This document shows positions 55,183-64,000 of a DNA stretch of 64,000 nucleotides, piece after piece (the stretch's first letter is position 1; every line of letters starts with the position of its first letter). This stretch comes from Vibrio mediterranei (lineage in GTDB: Bacteria; Pseudomonadota; Gammaproteobacteria; Enterobacterales; Vibrionaceae), in the NCBI RefSeq assembly GCF_900088415.1, contig NZ_FLLQ01000001.1:1116001-1180000 (forward strand). The letters are read 5' to 3'. The notes under the pieces are model-generated. The model was not told the origin of the DNA. It made no database searches and worked only from the letters and a program-made list of their open reading frames with translations. The position numbers and the translations under genes are program-made.

Positions 55183-55403
55183 ACACATCCCTCATATAGG
55201 AACGCGATTGTCATTCGGCATACATTGAAAATAAAGATAATATATGGAATGTGATTATTTAGCTTACTGATAAATATTTATCTCAGATTCGAATGATTTA
55301 AAATTATCTCAGCTCTATTCAATAGTAAAAAGGGCCGTGACTCAACTAGCCACAAATTCAAAAAAACATTTCGCCTCTGAAGTTACATCCTATTGTTTGG
55401 TGT
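55183..55403. other. Gap between protease and secretion operon
   Basis: About 220 AT-rich bases. They presumably hold the protease promoter and the 3' end of the type I secretion operon, for which no clear terminator is visible. Confidence 0.35.
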
Positions 55404-56873
55404 TTAAGTAAGAGGTGGAGTACGTTGTGAGAGCATAGCTGAGACTCGAACTGGCAGGTCATCGAGCCATGCCTCGACGGTTTGTTTGAACTGTTCATTG
55501 CTTGCCACATTGGATGTGGTGGGAAATAGGTCGACACCAACTTGCTCCAACATTTTGAGAGTCGAGCTTTGATATTGACTATGTGCTTGTGCCTTTTTCA
55601 CTCTTGCGATGATCAGCTGTACCTTGGCTTTGTACACTTCTAGTTCATCCATTAACTCATAACTCAAACGATCTGAACGAAGCTGCACTATTTCCTGTAA
55701 CGTTCTTTCGCGTTGAGATTGAATCTGCAATCGCAGCCTATCTGATTGGTAATCAATATTCGCCGCACGAACTTGCCCGATGATCGCTACCGCATTGGCT
55801 AGCGACGTTAACTTCTCTAATGCTTGTTTCTGCTCCAACTCGTCCAGTTTTGCAGGCAATGTCAGCAACTCGATCACCTTAATCGCTAAATTTAAATCTA
55901 CCTGAAACCACTCATTATTACGCAAGTTAGGATCAGAGTCGTAGTAACTGGAATAACCCACTGAGAAATTTGGCAGTGCCTCAAGCCAAGCTCTTTTGAT
56001 CTCAAGACCGGCGTTGCGAACTTGATACATCGACTCCATCAGGTCAGAACGATGATAAAGCGCGAATCGTTCAAGCTCCGGAAGGGCAATATCCTCAATG
56101 TTCAGCCCCAACGTGTTGACACCTTTGTGCTCAAGAGGAATATCTAGGCTTGGTGCACTTATCAGTACCATGAGGTCTTGCTTGGCGCTCAGAAATTCCT
56201 GCTCTACATCTTGCAGTTGTACCCTAAGGCTTAATATTTGCTCTTGATATTGCAATAGGACTAAGGGGTCAACCAGCTCTGTCTGCTCCAGCGCTTTTGC
56301 TTGGTCTAACATCTCACCTAATGTCTGCAGCGTTTGGCGAGAGATCGACACTTCTTGTTCCATGGCAGAAACTACTAGGTAGGCACTTAGTACTTCTCTA
56401 ACAATGCGGCTCATCACCCTTCTTTGTTGCTGCTGTTCCATTAACAGGTCATTACCAGCTTGCTGCGCGCGTAAATACGCTTGACCAAGATCTAACGAGG
56501 ACCAAGAAATAGTAGTGGATGACGAATTTTTGTCTCGGGCAGGAGGAAGTACGTCTACTGCGCCACCATCGTTGTTGCGCACATAGCGATTGGAGTTCGA
56601 ATCTAGCTTGGGTAAAAAGCCAAACATGGCGTTATTTAACGCTGATTGACCGATTAAATTCTTGTATCTCGCTTGCTCAATCTCCAGATTATTTTTCAGC
56701 GCCAAAATCACCGCATCCGACAGTGTGAGAGGCTTGTTAATTTCTATCTGCGTGTTTTGAATCCAGTTAAGTTGCTGCAGTACTCGCAACTCTATTTGTT
56801 CATCAGATACTTTGTCTGGCGTTACTGAGCACCCGGCAAGCAACACAACCATTACCACCAATAATCTATTCAT
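55404..56873 (-). CDS. TolC-like outer-membrane factor of a type I secretion system
   Basis: 489 residues, outer-membrane efflux protein fold with two long helical repeats. Typical stretches are LSDAVILALKNNLEIEQARY, ALNNAMFGFLPKLDSNSNRY and RNAGLEIKRAWLEALPNFSV. The N-terminus ends in LLAGC (Cys15), a lipobox, so the protein is probably lipid-anchored like NodT/OprM rather than TolC. It is the last gene of the operon ABC exporter - adaptor - outer-membrane factor, and its start abuts the adaptor stop. It forms the exit duct for the RTX-like protein encoded upstream. Confidence 0.88.
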   Translation of the reverse strand: MNRLLVVMVVLLAGCSVTPDKVSDEQIELRVLQQLNWIQNTQIEINKPLTLSDAVILALKNNLEIEQARYKNLIGQSALNNAMFGFLPKLDSNSNRYVRNNDGGAVDVLPPARDKNSSSTTISWSSLDLGQAYLRAQQAGNDLLMEQQQQRRVMSRIVREVLSAYLVVSAMEQEVSISRQTLQTLGEMLDQAKALEQTELVDPLVLLQYQEQILSLRVQLQDVEQEFLSAKQDLMVLISAPSLDIPLEHKGVNTLGLNIEDIALPELERFALYHRSDLMESMYQVRNAGLEIKRAWLEALPNFSVGYSSYYDSDPNLRNNEWFQVDLNLAIKVIELLTLPAKLDELEQKQALEKLTSLANAVAIIGQVRAANIDYQSDRLRLQIQSQRERTLQEIVQLRSDRLSYELMDELEVYKAKVQLIIARVKKAQAHSQYQSSTLKMLEQVGVDLFPTTSNVASNEQFKQTVEAWLDDLPVRVSAMLSQRTPPLT

Positions 56874-58220
56874 TTATGGCTCCCTAAAGCTCTCATCGAG
56901 CGCTCTCGCAATCGGGAACAAAATGTACGAGATCAATGTTCTTCTGTCGGTTTGGATATTAGCCTCAAGCGACAGACCAGGCTGTAATCGAAACTCCTCT
57001 GGTTTATTACGAATACCTTCAACACTAGTGATATCAATCCAACCTCGATACGCTAACCCTTCTTTCCCATAAACATCATCAGTTAACACATCCTCACTTA
57101 CTTGGCGCAGCTTGCCTTGCATGGTGCCGTATTTGGTAAAAGGTAACGAATCCAGCTTAACAGTCACCTCATCCCCCAATGTAACTTGGTTAATATCGGC
57201 TGGATTCAAATCAACTACGATTTCCATTCGCGTGTTAATAGGCACAATCTCATATAGGAATTCATTTGTTGCCACATAGGTTCCCGAAGTCTTATCTGCG
57301 ACTTTGAGGATGATACCGTCAATGGGAGCATGGATTTTTGAAAGTCTCTGCTGACTTTGCGCCGACACTAATTGCTGCTTCAACGCAATGTACTCTCGCG
57401 TTGCACTAACCAGTTGATCGGAAACGTCCACTTTGTGCTGACTGATGTAGCGTTTAAGATCACTAAGCGTCGTTTTTGCTTCAGTAGTCAGAGAGGTAAT
57501 GCCACTGAGAAGTGACGTCTTTTTTCTTTGTAGTTCCAGGAGTTGCTTTTGAGAATCTAGGAATGCCTCGCGCTTTGGTCCCGTGCGTCTGTACTTGTCC
57601 TTTTCCTGCTCATATAAACGTCGCCTCTCTTTAACTAGCGACGTTTGCAAACTGATTTGTTCGATAACCACCGATTGCTCTTGATGCAAGCTTTGGATTC
57701 GTTCATCCAGCGACAGCAAGGTCTCTTTTTTGGCCGCAATTGTGGCACCGTATGCCCCTTTTCTCGCGTCAAACAGAGTCATTTCTAATTTCTGCGCTGA
57801 GCGAGGCGGGTTTTCTATTAAGTAAGGCGTCTCGGCAAGCTCTGCCTCCAAGCGACGAATGCGTTCTTTAAGGCGCGTCATTTGATATCGAGTCACGTGA
57901 ATATCCGAATCGATCGCTCGACCATCGATAACAGCAATAAGATCACCTTTTGTTACTTGGTCGCCAACTTGAGCGACAAACTGCTCTAAAACACCCTCGG
58001 CTTGACTTTGAATGACTATATTTTGTGCCATAGGTTTAACGTGGCCACGAGCAACAACAAAGGTGTTTACCTTAGATACACTGGCCCAAATAATCAGTAG
58101 AAATAAAGCACCTAGAATCACCCAAACAGAAAGCGAAACCAGCCGATTAGGGTAAGAATGACGAATTTGTTGCCATAAGGGAGCATGGTTTAACAGCTCA
58201 TCCTTGTGCTTAATATTCAT
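56874..58220 (-). CDS. HlyD-family membrane fusion protein (type I secretion)
   Basis: 448 residues. One N-terminal transmembrane segment (about 30-50, LSVWVILGALFLLIIWASVS) is followed by a biotinyl-lipoyl half (VKPMAQNIVIQSQAEGVLEQ), a long coiled coil (about 110-280) and the returning half with HAPIDGIILKVADKTSGTYV. The C-terminal beta-barrel ends with GLSLEANIQTDRRTLISYIL, as in LapC and RtxD type adaptors. Its ATG overlaps the last codon of the exporter (ATGA), so translation is coupled. Confidence 0.93.
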   Translation of the reverse strand: MNIKHKDELLNHAPLWQQIRHSYPNRLVSLSVWVILGALFLLIIWASVSKVNTFVVARGHVKPMAQNIVIQSQAEGVLEQFVAQVGDQVTKGDLIAVIDGRAIDSDIHVTRYQMTRLKERIRRLEAELAETPYLIENPPRSAQKLEMTLFDARKGAYGATIAAKKETLLSLDERIQSLHQEQSVVIEQISLQTSLVKERRRLYEQEKDKYRRTGPKREAFLDSQKQLLELQRKKTSLLSGITSLTTEAKTTLSDLKRYISQHKVDVSDQLVSATREYIALKQQLVSAQSQQRLSKIHAPIDGIILKVADKTSGTYVATNEFLYEIVPINTRMEIVVDLNPADINQVTLGDEVTVKLDSLPFTKYGTMQGKLRQVSEDVLTDDVYGKEGLAYRGWIDITSVEGIRNKPEEFRLQPGLSLEANIQTDRRTLISYILFPIARALDESFREP

Positions 58221-60400
58221 GAGGCCACGTTCTCCTCAGGCTGTTCGAAGCTAGGTTGTGCAGACTTATGCTCAATGGACGCATGCTGTTTATGCCACAA
58301 CTGCTGATACAAATCGCATCGTGCTAACAGCTCCTGATGAGGTGCAAAATCTACTAGCTCACCATCTTTGAGAACAAGGATTTTGTCCATGTAAACCATG
58401 GAAGATAAACGATGAGAAATGTTAATTAGCGTTCGCCCACGAGCAAGCGCATGAAGGTTGTTAAGTATGTGCTGCTCACTGTCGGCATCAAGTGCACTCG
58501 TTGCTTCATCCATTAACAATATTGGAGGGCTATTTAGTAACGCACGCGCAAAGTTGAGTCGCTGCCGCTGACCTCCCGACAAATTGCTGCCATTTTCTTC
58601 CAACACCGTGTCGTAACCCATAGGGAGTTTATCGATAAAGCTATCGGCGCCAGTGAGCCTGGCAACATTGATGATCTCTTCCAATGATTTGCTCGGGTTG
58701 GCTTTAGCGATATTGTCTTTTATCGTGCCTCGAAACAGGAAGCTGTCTTGCAATACAATGCCGATTTGGGAGCGAAGATACCCCGGTTCGTATTCGCGTA
58801 GTTCATTGTTATCAATACGAATCGAGCCTTGATTCGGTCGATAAAATCCGAGTAGCAAGCGAGTTAAGGTGCTCTTTCCTGAACCACTAGGGCCTACAAT
58901 GCCTATTTTCTGGCCTTGATGAATATGTACGCTGAGCTGATTAATTGCGGCAGGTAAATCAGGTGCGTAATGAAATCCCAACTGACTGATGGCGATTTCC
59001 CCTTTGATTGGCGACGTCACTCCTCCTTCTCTCACCCGCTCTGGAGGACTATTAAGCACTCGACCTAGCATATCAACACTAATGGATATCTGTTGAAACT
59101 TGCTCGTCAGTCCAATGAGTTGCACTAAAGGCCCTGCAATACGGCTCGCCATGATATTAAAGGCAATTAAAGTACCAATCGTCAGCTCCCCAGCTAATAC
59201 CAACTGAGCACCAAGCCAAATGATCACCAATGACATCACTTTCTGCAAAAAGCCACTGATCTCATTGATGTAACCACTCCAACGGCCAACGGTGTGCTGA
59301 CGAGACACTACATCAGCTGTGACATCCAGCCACTCTTGTTGCTGACGTTTTTCTATCGCCATACTTTTTATGGTTTCCATGCCTTTCACATTTTCAACCA
59401 CTATGGATTGTCGCTCTGCTTCCGAGAGATAAAGCGCCTCTAGCTGGCGTCGATAAGGCCGAAGAATTGCGAATAATGCCATCATAATGACGCAGCAAAA
59501 CCCAACCACAATCCAAGTGAGCGTAGGACTGAAAAACCACATCACAGGAAGTAACACCACCACTGACGTGAGTTCAATCAGAGTAAACAATAGGTTGCCA
59601 GTGATAAACTCACGAATGCCACTGGCTTCTTGAACTTGCTTGGCGAGTTTGCCGGATGCCACCTTGTGGAAAAAAGCCAGCGGTAGCCGAAACAGCCTAC
59701 GACAAGTCAAGTGTGCTATTTCGATATCCAATCGTGCCACTGAGTGTAATACGATCAGGTTGCGGATGAACGCCAATACACCACTGATTGCAAGAGCGGC
59801 AATAGCAGCGATGAACAGCACGTGTAAAGTGGCGTAGCCGGAATAGCCAATAACCTTGTCGAAAACAATCATGGAAAATAACGGCACGACAAAGGCGATG
59901 ATATGCAGAAAAAGAGACACTGCTCCTATAGTGTAAAGTAAGCTTGGCTGCTTAAGTGCTTCGTGGAACAGCCAGCCAAAACCGAAGGGTTGTTCGATGC
60001 CAACATCCACACCGAGAGGTCTAACAAAAATCACATCTCCTTTCCAACAGCGACGAAAGGTAGCTTCATCAACCGACAACAATTCTGTTGATTCCGCCTT
60101 AGGATCTTGAATCAGAACTTCTAGTTTGCCTTCAGACGTAGACTGCACGCCCGCAGCGATGACAAAGTCACCGTGCTTCAATTTAAGAATCACTGGGAAC
60201 GCAGCACCCAACTTCGATAGTTGTCGCCAACGCAGTTTTTCGCATTTGGCATTAAGCCCCGTTTGATTAATCAGCAGTGTTAAATCAAGCGAACTCATGT
60301 CATCTTCCTTGATTTCATGATCCCGCTTTAAAGTATCGACAGAGTGATAAACCTGATAATACCTAGCGATAAGAACGTACGCCTCCAATGCTGTGTTCAT
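58217..60400 (-). CDS. Type I secretion ABC exporter with degenerate C39 domain
   Basis: 727 residues. Residues 1-130 form a C39-like domain in which the catalytic Cys is absent (EAYVLIARYYQVYHSV), so it should bind rather than cleave the substrate, as in HlyB/RtxB/LapB exporters. Six transmembrane helices follow at about 155-440. The ATPase has Walker A GIVGPSGSGKSTLTRLLLGF, signature NLSGGQRQRLNFARALL, Walker B PPILLMDEATSALD and switch His in LINISHRLSSM. Part of a complete secretion operon with the adaptor and outer-membrane factor, next to its likely substrate, the RTX-like protein. Confidence 0.94.
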   Translation of the reverse strand: MNTALEAYVLIARYYQVYHSVDTLKRDHEIKEDDMSSLDLTLLINQTGLNAKCEKLRWRQLSKLGAAFPVILKLKHGDFVIAAGVQSTSEGKLEVLIQDPKAESTELLSVDEATFRRCWKGDVIFVRPLGVDVGIEQPFGFGWLFHEALKQPSLLYTIGAVSLFLHIIAFVVPLFSMIVFDKVIGYSGYATLHVLFIAAIAALAISGVLAFIRNLIVLHSVARLDIEIAHLTCRRLFRLPLAFFHKVASGKLAKQVQEASGIREFITGNLLFTLIELTSVVVLLPVMWFFSPTLTWIVVGFCCVIMMALFAILRPYRRQLEALYLSEAERQSIVVENVKGMETIKSMAIEKRQQQEWLDVTADVVSRQHTVGRWSGYINEISGFLQKVMSLVIIWLGAQLVLAGELTIGTLIAFNIMASRIAGPLVQLIGLTSKFQQISISVDMLGRVLNSPPERVREGGVTSPIKGEIAISQLGFHYAPDLPAAINQLSVHIHQGQKIGIVGPSGSGKSTLTRLLLGFYRPNQGSIRIDNNELREYEPGYLRSQIGIVLQDSFLFRGTIKDNIAKANPSKSLEEIINVARLTGADSFIDKLPMGYDTVLEENGSNLSGGQRQRLNFARALLNSPPILLMDEATSALDADSEQHILNNLHALARGRTLINISHRLSSMVYMDKILVLKDGELVDFAPHQELLARCDLYQQLWHKQHASIEHKSAQPSFEQPEENVAS

Positions 60401-60432
60401 ATCTATTCCTACTATTTTCAGTGATGATGCAA

Positions 60433-60720
60433 TTAGCTAAAACTTGGCGCTAATGTGGTTTTCTCTTGGTCGCTGCTTGTACCTTCGGCCGGCTTCTCAG
60501 TAATCAAACCTCTACTTTTCAATTCTTCGAGTAGCTGAGTGTGGGTTTGCCAGCTTCGTAAAAACGCATCGGGAGACATCACCAATCGCAAGTTATGCTC
60601 CTTTGGAGGCTCTTTACCGCTAGTCTCTGGATCCACCGCAAAGGTGTAGAAATCCATGCGAATATTGCCCGCGATAATTGCGACGTTTTCAATACCATCA
60701 ATGTAATGTTGATCTGCCAT
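60433..60720 (-). CDS. Small protein of unknown function between RTX-like gene and its exporter (95 residues)
   Basis: The start is set at 60720 (MADQHYID) with GGAAAG upstream; the open frame extends further but overlaps the RTX terminator. It is soluble with no signal or membrane segment. An N-terminal IENVAIIAGNIRMDFYTFAV and a central LRLVMSPDAFLRSWQTHTQL are followed by a low-complexity tail. The pattern vaguely resembles DUF3467-type proteins; this is uncertain. It starts downstream of the RTX terminator and lies 32 bases before the exporter gene, so it belongs to the secretion operon and may serve as chaperone or regulator for the RTX-like protein. That role is a guess from position. 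Confidence 0.7.
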   Translation of the reverse strand: MADQHYIDGIENVAIIAGNIRMDFYTFAVDPETSGKEPPKEHNLRLVMSPDAFLRSWQTHTQLLEELKSRGLITEKPAEGTSSDQEKTTLAPSFS

Positions 60721-60741
60721 GATTTTGCTTTCCTTATTTAG

Positions 60742-60775
60742 AAAAAAAAGGCCTGACTCAATCACTGAGTCAGGC
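60742..60775 (-). terminator. Terminator of the RTX-like gene
   Basis: GCCTGACTCA-ATCAC-TGAGTCAGGC, a perfect 10-bp stem, followed by eight T on the minus strand. It separates the RTX-like gene from the secretion operon. Confidence 0.93.
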
Positions 60776-60781
60776 TCCCGA

Positions 60782-63700
60782 TTACGCAAGACTTACTGCG
60801 CTATCAATTTTCGATTTAGAATCGTGCATGTCGCCAAGTATTGTTTCCACAACGCTCGACAGCTCGTTGTTTACATCTCCAAAGTCAACCTTATTTGCCT
60901 CTCCATCTTGTAACCAAGCTACCGTTGCTTCAGCTCCTGCCTCTAACGCTGCAACTGAATCAAAAGCAGCAAAGCCACGCAGCTGTTCAGATGCCGACGC
61001 ATCCATACTATCCCAGTGCTGTTTTAGCTGTGCGAAGGTTAGGCTGGACAATCCTTGGACTTCAAATACGTCGTTATCGCCCCAGTTGTTTAAGCCAATT
61101 TCGCCAAGCGACTCATTGCCAAAAACAATATCGACCTGAGAGTGATCTTCAGAAAGAACGAGGTTATCCAAGGTAAAATTCAGGTCATTCTGAGTGTTGT
61201 TGCTGTTGATAAATAACGAGTCAACTTCAGACACAATATCCGACTCATAAATATCAAAACGGCCGCTTCCCAATGTAAACCGATAGCTGTCATTGCCTTC
61301 GCCACCAGTTACTTGAGCACTACCGAATCCAGATACGAACACGTCATTTCCTGAGTTCCCTAAAGATACCGACTGATCATCAAAGCTGAACAGAGAAGCG
61401 ATACTATCGTGCTTATCACCACCAAAGGTACTCACAACGTTACCCATAAAGTCGGTAATACCACCTAACACATTATTGATGATTGTTGCGCCGCTTGAGG
61501 TTAGTAAGTCGAAGGTCTCCCAACCTAGGTTGAGGAAGACATCATTACCTTCACCACCAGAACTAACACCTGCTAAACCGATATTAAGTACGGTGTCATT
61601 GCCATCTCCCATGGACACCACATTGGCCAGTCCCATGTTAATCGCAAAGTCATCACCTAGTCCTGCGGTCACCGTGTTAGCACCACCAATAGTAGCAATC
61701 ACATCATTACCACTACCGCCGCTGACAACCGACTTACTGCCCATGGCAACTATGAGGTCATCACCATTACCACCTACAACATGGTTGAACAGGCCACCAA
61801 CAAAGATACCGTCATTACCTCCACCACCATCGACTAGGTTACGTACGCCTGCGGCAAACAACACATCACTTGCTGATCCAAACTCATCGACATAGTCACC
61901 ATATACTTTGTTATCAATACCCATCACGAAAGCAACGTCACTACCTTTATGTAAGGAGACTGTATTTTCCACACCTATGGACACCACGTAGTCATTTTCA
62001 AACGTCGTACTGACATTATTTTTACGACCCACAACAACGGCGGTTGTTACGGCAAAACCACCTTTCACGGTATTTTCATTACCTAGAGCGAAAATGACGT
62101 TCTTCGAGGTCACCCCCGGAAGGCCGGGTGCAGTATCGCCTTTAATAGTATTTTTGTTACCGATCGCTGCCATCAAGTTTTCACCAGTGCCACCAGCTAG
62201 GTTGTTCTCATTACCAATCGCCAGCATCACGTCATTATCGAAGCCACCAGCTAAGGTATTTTCGGCACCAATCGCGAGCGCCACATTGGAGCCGTAGTCG
62301 TCACGCCAGATATTCTTCGCACCAACCATCAGCGCAATATCGTTACCACGCCCGGTGTAGACTACGTTCTCGCGTCCGACACCAATGGCTACATCGTCAC
62401 CACGACCACCCATCATGCGGTTGGTATCTCCTAACGCCAACATCAAGTCACCCCAGTCACCTTGTTGATTCTGTTGCAACAGATAGTAGTCATGGTTAAA
62501 CGATGGCAACCTCTGTGACCAATCAATACCAATCACATTGGGAATGGAGAAAGCAGGGATATTCACCGTCTGAGATGGTATTGTCAGCGAGTCCATTTCC
62601 ACATAATCACCCAGGCTAAAATCTGGCACGCCAAACTCTGGTATCTCAAAATCTGGGATTTGGAAACCGTAAAATTCGCGACCACTCAATGCCGTTCCAA
62701 ACAAGCTAAAGCCCGACAAATCAAAACCATTCAAATTGAACTCTGGCACTTTAATTTCAGGCAGCAATAAGGTAGGCAGTTGAACCGTAGTAAATTCTGG
62801 AGTAGGTGCAGAATCGCCAGAACTGTCCGCCGTAGAGTCCGAGGATTCACCGAGGGTAATATCATCCTTATGACGAAGCTCAAAGTCGTCCGGCGTGTTC
62901 CAAGTTCCGACAGAGGTGTCATTAATCAGATGATTATTGGTTCCCGCTTCTGCTGGAGTGTCTTCATCTCCGTACAAAAAGTAATTGTCTGAAGCCGCTT
63001 TAGTTGCGGTGTCGATATTGCCCAAATCTGCCGACTGGTGTGTGTAGGTATTGAGGAAAACACCGTTGTCGTTGATTCTCGGTTTAAACTCCGCTTGAGA
63101 GTTGAGAATGTTGCGACTCTGACCGCCTCCCGACTCATAGCCAGCAATATCACCAATCAACGAATCCATACCGCTGAATATCCCTGAATTCACATCCAAC
63201 TCATAAGTGAGCTCAAGATCAAACCTATCCACTTCAACACCAAAGCCACTTAATGAAGGCATGCATAGCGATGGAAGCGTGATGCTTGGAATCTCAATTT
63301 CAGGAGTACTTAATGTAGGCAGATGAATTTCCGGTAATCCATAGTTGCCAAGAGAACCGTATTTGTATGATGGTGCAGACTTCACCTCGGGAATAGGTGG
63401 AATCTCAAAATCATATTGAGGAATGGTGAAGGAAGGGGTTTTCCAATCAGGCACACTCGGATCAGAGAAGTCTAGTTCAGGGAACAGGACATTGAAGTTA
63501 GCGGTCGCTTGTAGTTCTGCTTCAAAACTTGCAGAACCTAAGCTGCCTTCAACGGGATCACCACTGCGCTCACCTTTCTCATCCTTATCTTGGAACATAT
63601 TGCCAGTGCCCTTTTTGAGCTCGGTAATCTCTTCCGTAGAAAAAGTAATCTCATTGTCCGCGGCGATCATATTGCGCTTACCGACAGCGAGAATGATATC

Positions 63701-64000
63701 GGCCCCACCACCTGCGGCGATCCAATTCTCTTTGCCGAATGCGGCAACAACATCGTTACCACTGCCAGACATAACGACGTTATTTTGACCAATAGTCAAT
63801 ACGACATCGTCTCCACCTTCGGTAAGCATGATGTTATGTTGCCCTGCAGCAGCAACAATGTCATTACCCCACCCTGTGAGTGCCACATTGTAGCGGCCCC
63901 CCATAATAGCAACATCGTCACCACCACCTGAGTGAACAAAGTTGGTGTAACCAAACGCGTAGATGGTGTCGTTACCTGATGCTGTAGAAATAATGTTCTT
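60782..64000 (-). CDS. Large RTX-like secreted protein, C-terminal 1072 residues (5' end outside window)
   Basis: The frame is open to the right edge and in phase with the repeats, so the gene continues. At least six repeats at the visible N-terminal side (about 63660-64000) and about sixteen more (about 61510-62445) follow an exact 18-residue rhythm. Each unit has the pattern x-x-G-x-x-N-x-x-x-x-G-x-G-(N/D)-D-x-x-x, for example AIGNENNLAGGTGENLMA, and should form a calcium-binding beta-roll. Between them lies a Pro-rich linker (about 62446-63650) of short strands such as PEIEIPSITLPSL and PDFEIPEFGVPDFSLG. The last 200 residues hold canonical RTX text (SGNDVFVSGFGSAQVTGGEGNDS) and an end suited as type I secretion signal. 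The repeats resemble the C-repeats of MARTX toxins, but gene order differs. Adhesin, toxin or enzyme cannot be decided from this part. Confidence 0.85.
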   Translation of the reverse strand, partial: KNIISTASGNDTIYAFGYTNFVHSGGGDDVAIMGGRYNVALTGWGNDIVAAAGQHNIMLTEGGDDVVLTIGQNNVVMSGSGNDVVAAFGKENWIAAGGGADIILAVGKRNMIAADNEITFSTEEITELKKGTGNMFQDKDEKGERSGDPVEGSLGSASFEAELQATANFNVLFPELDFSDPSVPDWKTPSFTIPQYDFEIPPIPEVKSAPSYKYGSLGNYGLPEIHLPTLSTPEIEIPSITLPSLCMPSLSGFGVEVDRFDLELTYELDVNSGIFSGMDSLIGDIAGYESGGGQSRNILNSQAEFKPRINDNGVFLNTYTHQSADLGNIDTATKAASDNYFLYGDEDTPAEAGTNNHLINDTSVGTWNTPDDFELRHKDDITLGESSDSTADSSGDSAPTPEFTTVQLPTLLLPEIKVPEFNLNGFDLSGFSLFGTALSGREFYGFQIPDFEIPEFGVPDFSLGDYVEMDSLTIPSQTVNIPAFSIPNVIGIDWSQRLPSFNHDYYLLQQNQQGDWGDLMLALGDTNRMMGGRGDDVAIGVGRENVVYTGRGNDIALMVGAKNIWRDDYGSNVALAIGAENTLAGGFDNDVMLAIGNENNLAGGTGENLMAAIGNKNTIKGDTAPGLPGVTSKNVIFALGNENTVKGGFAVTTAVVVGRKNNVSTTFENDYVVSIGVENTVSLHKGSDVAFVMGIDNKVYGDYVDEFGSASDVLFAAGVRNLVDGGGGNDGIFVGGLFNHVVGGNGDDLIVAMGSKSVVSGGSGNDVIATIGGANTVTAGLGDDFAINMGLANVVSMGDGNDTVLNIGLAGVSSGGEGNDVFLNLGWETFDLLTSSGATIINNVLGGITDFMGNVVSTFGGDKHDSIASLFSFDDQSVSLGNSGNDVFVSGFGSAQVTGGEGNDSYRFTLGSGRFDIYESDIVSEVDSLFINSNNTQNDLNFTLDNLVLSEDHSQVDIVFGNESLGEIGLNNWGDNDVFEVQGLSSLTFAQLKQHWDSMDASASEQLRGFAAFDSVAALEAGAEATVAWLQDGEANKVDFGDVNNELSSVVETILGDMHDSKSKIDSAVSLA
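61510..62445 (-). repeat. Sixteen or so 18-residue RTX-like repeats (54-bp units)
   Basis: At protein level G-x-x-N and (N/D)-D alternate with an 18-residue period. Two units carry insertions of 6-8 residues (in the GDTAPGLPGVTSKN and GDYVDEFGSASD units), which keep the phase. Confidence 0.8.

Noticed and set aside
60828..61176. Plus-strand ORFs of over 100 codons opposite the RTX-like gene
   Set aside because: Low-complexity Pro/Ser/Leu translations are the antisense of the Gly/Asp-rich repeat gene; they have no ribosome sites.
61510..62445. Regularly spaced repeats that might suggest a CRISPR or satellite array
   Set aside because: The 54-base units diverge at DNA level and stay in frame; the periodicity is that of protein repeats.
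60782..64000. Assignment as a MARTX toxin
   Set aside because: The 18-residue repeats are similar, but the exporter genes lie downstream in the same direction, no rtxC or rtxH is visible and the effector region is outside the window.

Overview
The window looks like a stretch of a Vibrio-type (Vibrionaceae) genome. The malT / malP-malQ-glgB arrangement, the betIBA-choXWV choline operon, the brown-algal alginate degradation genes and the NIT-domain chemoreceptor are all typical of marine vibrios. The malT-malP-malQ-glgB order is found on the small chromosome of known vibrios, so this is probably chromosome II; that placement is inference. No rRNA, tRNA, CRISPR array, insertion sequence or phage gene was found.

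Region 1 (3-11378) starts with the end of a diguanylate cyclase. It continues with an alginate module: PL6 lyase lipoprotein, SSS-family symporter A and a KdgM-type porin. Next come a DnaQ-like exonuclease with a CBS/cNMP/DUF294 signalling protein, two divergent FadR-type GntR regulators and a first KdgF cupin. Region 2 (11774-20942) is the complete choline-to-glycine-betaine operon (betI, betB, betA, choX, choW, choV) followed by a NIT-domain methyl-accepting chemotaxis protein. Region 3 (20962-31821) is the core of alginate catabolism: two PL17 oligoalginate lyases in tandem, symporter B and two tiny membrane ORFs on the minus strand. A second KdgF, KdgK, Eda and symporter C lie on the plus strand. 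Oligomers would enter through the porin and symporters and be cut to unsaturated monouronates. These would be linearised by KdgF, reduced to KDG by a reductase not seen here, phosphorylated by KdgK and split by Eda to pyruvate and glyceraldehyde-3-phosphate. A palindrome of the type TTGTNNTACAA recurs in front of symporter A, the porin, the PL17 operon, KdgF2 and symporter C. It is a good candidate operator for the GntR pair.

Region 4 (31840-38618) holds an EamA transporter, a Cys-rich exported protein and an alpha/beta hydrolase. It also holds a kduD operon with a YgjV membrane protein and an RpiB/LacA-type isomerase (a possible DhuI-like replacement of KduI), a KdgR-type IclR regulator and two small membrane proteins. 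Region 5 (38687-49421) is glycogen/maltodextrin metabolism: glgB, malQ and malP on the minus strand and malT divergent, with MalT-box-like and CRP-like sites between malP and malT.

Region 6 (49548-64000) looks accessory. It contains a large secreted DUF3472-like protein with three near-identical C-terminal modules, the remnant of a polyamine-type ABC permease, a small unknown gene and a lipoprotein zinc protease. It ends with a complete type I secretion system (outer-membrane factor, HlyD-type adaptor, ABC exporter with degenerate C39 domain), a 95-residue unknown protein and the C-terminal 1072 residues of a large RTX-like protein. That protein has very regular 18-residue repeats and runs off the right edge.
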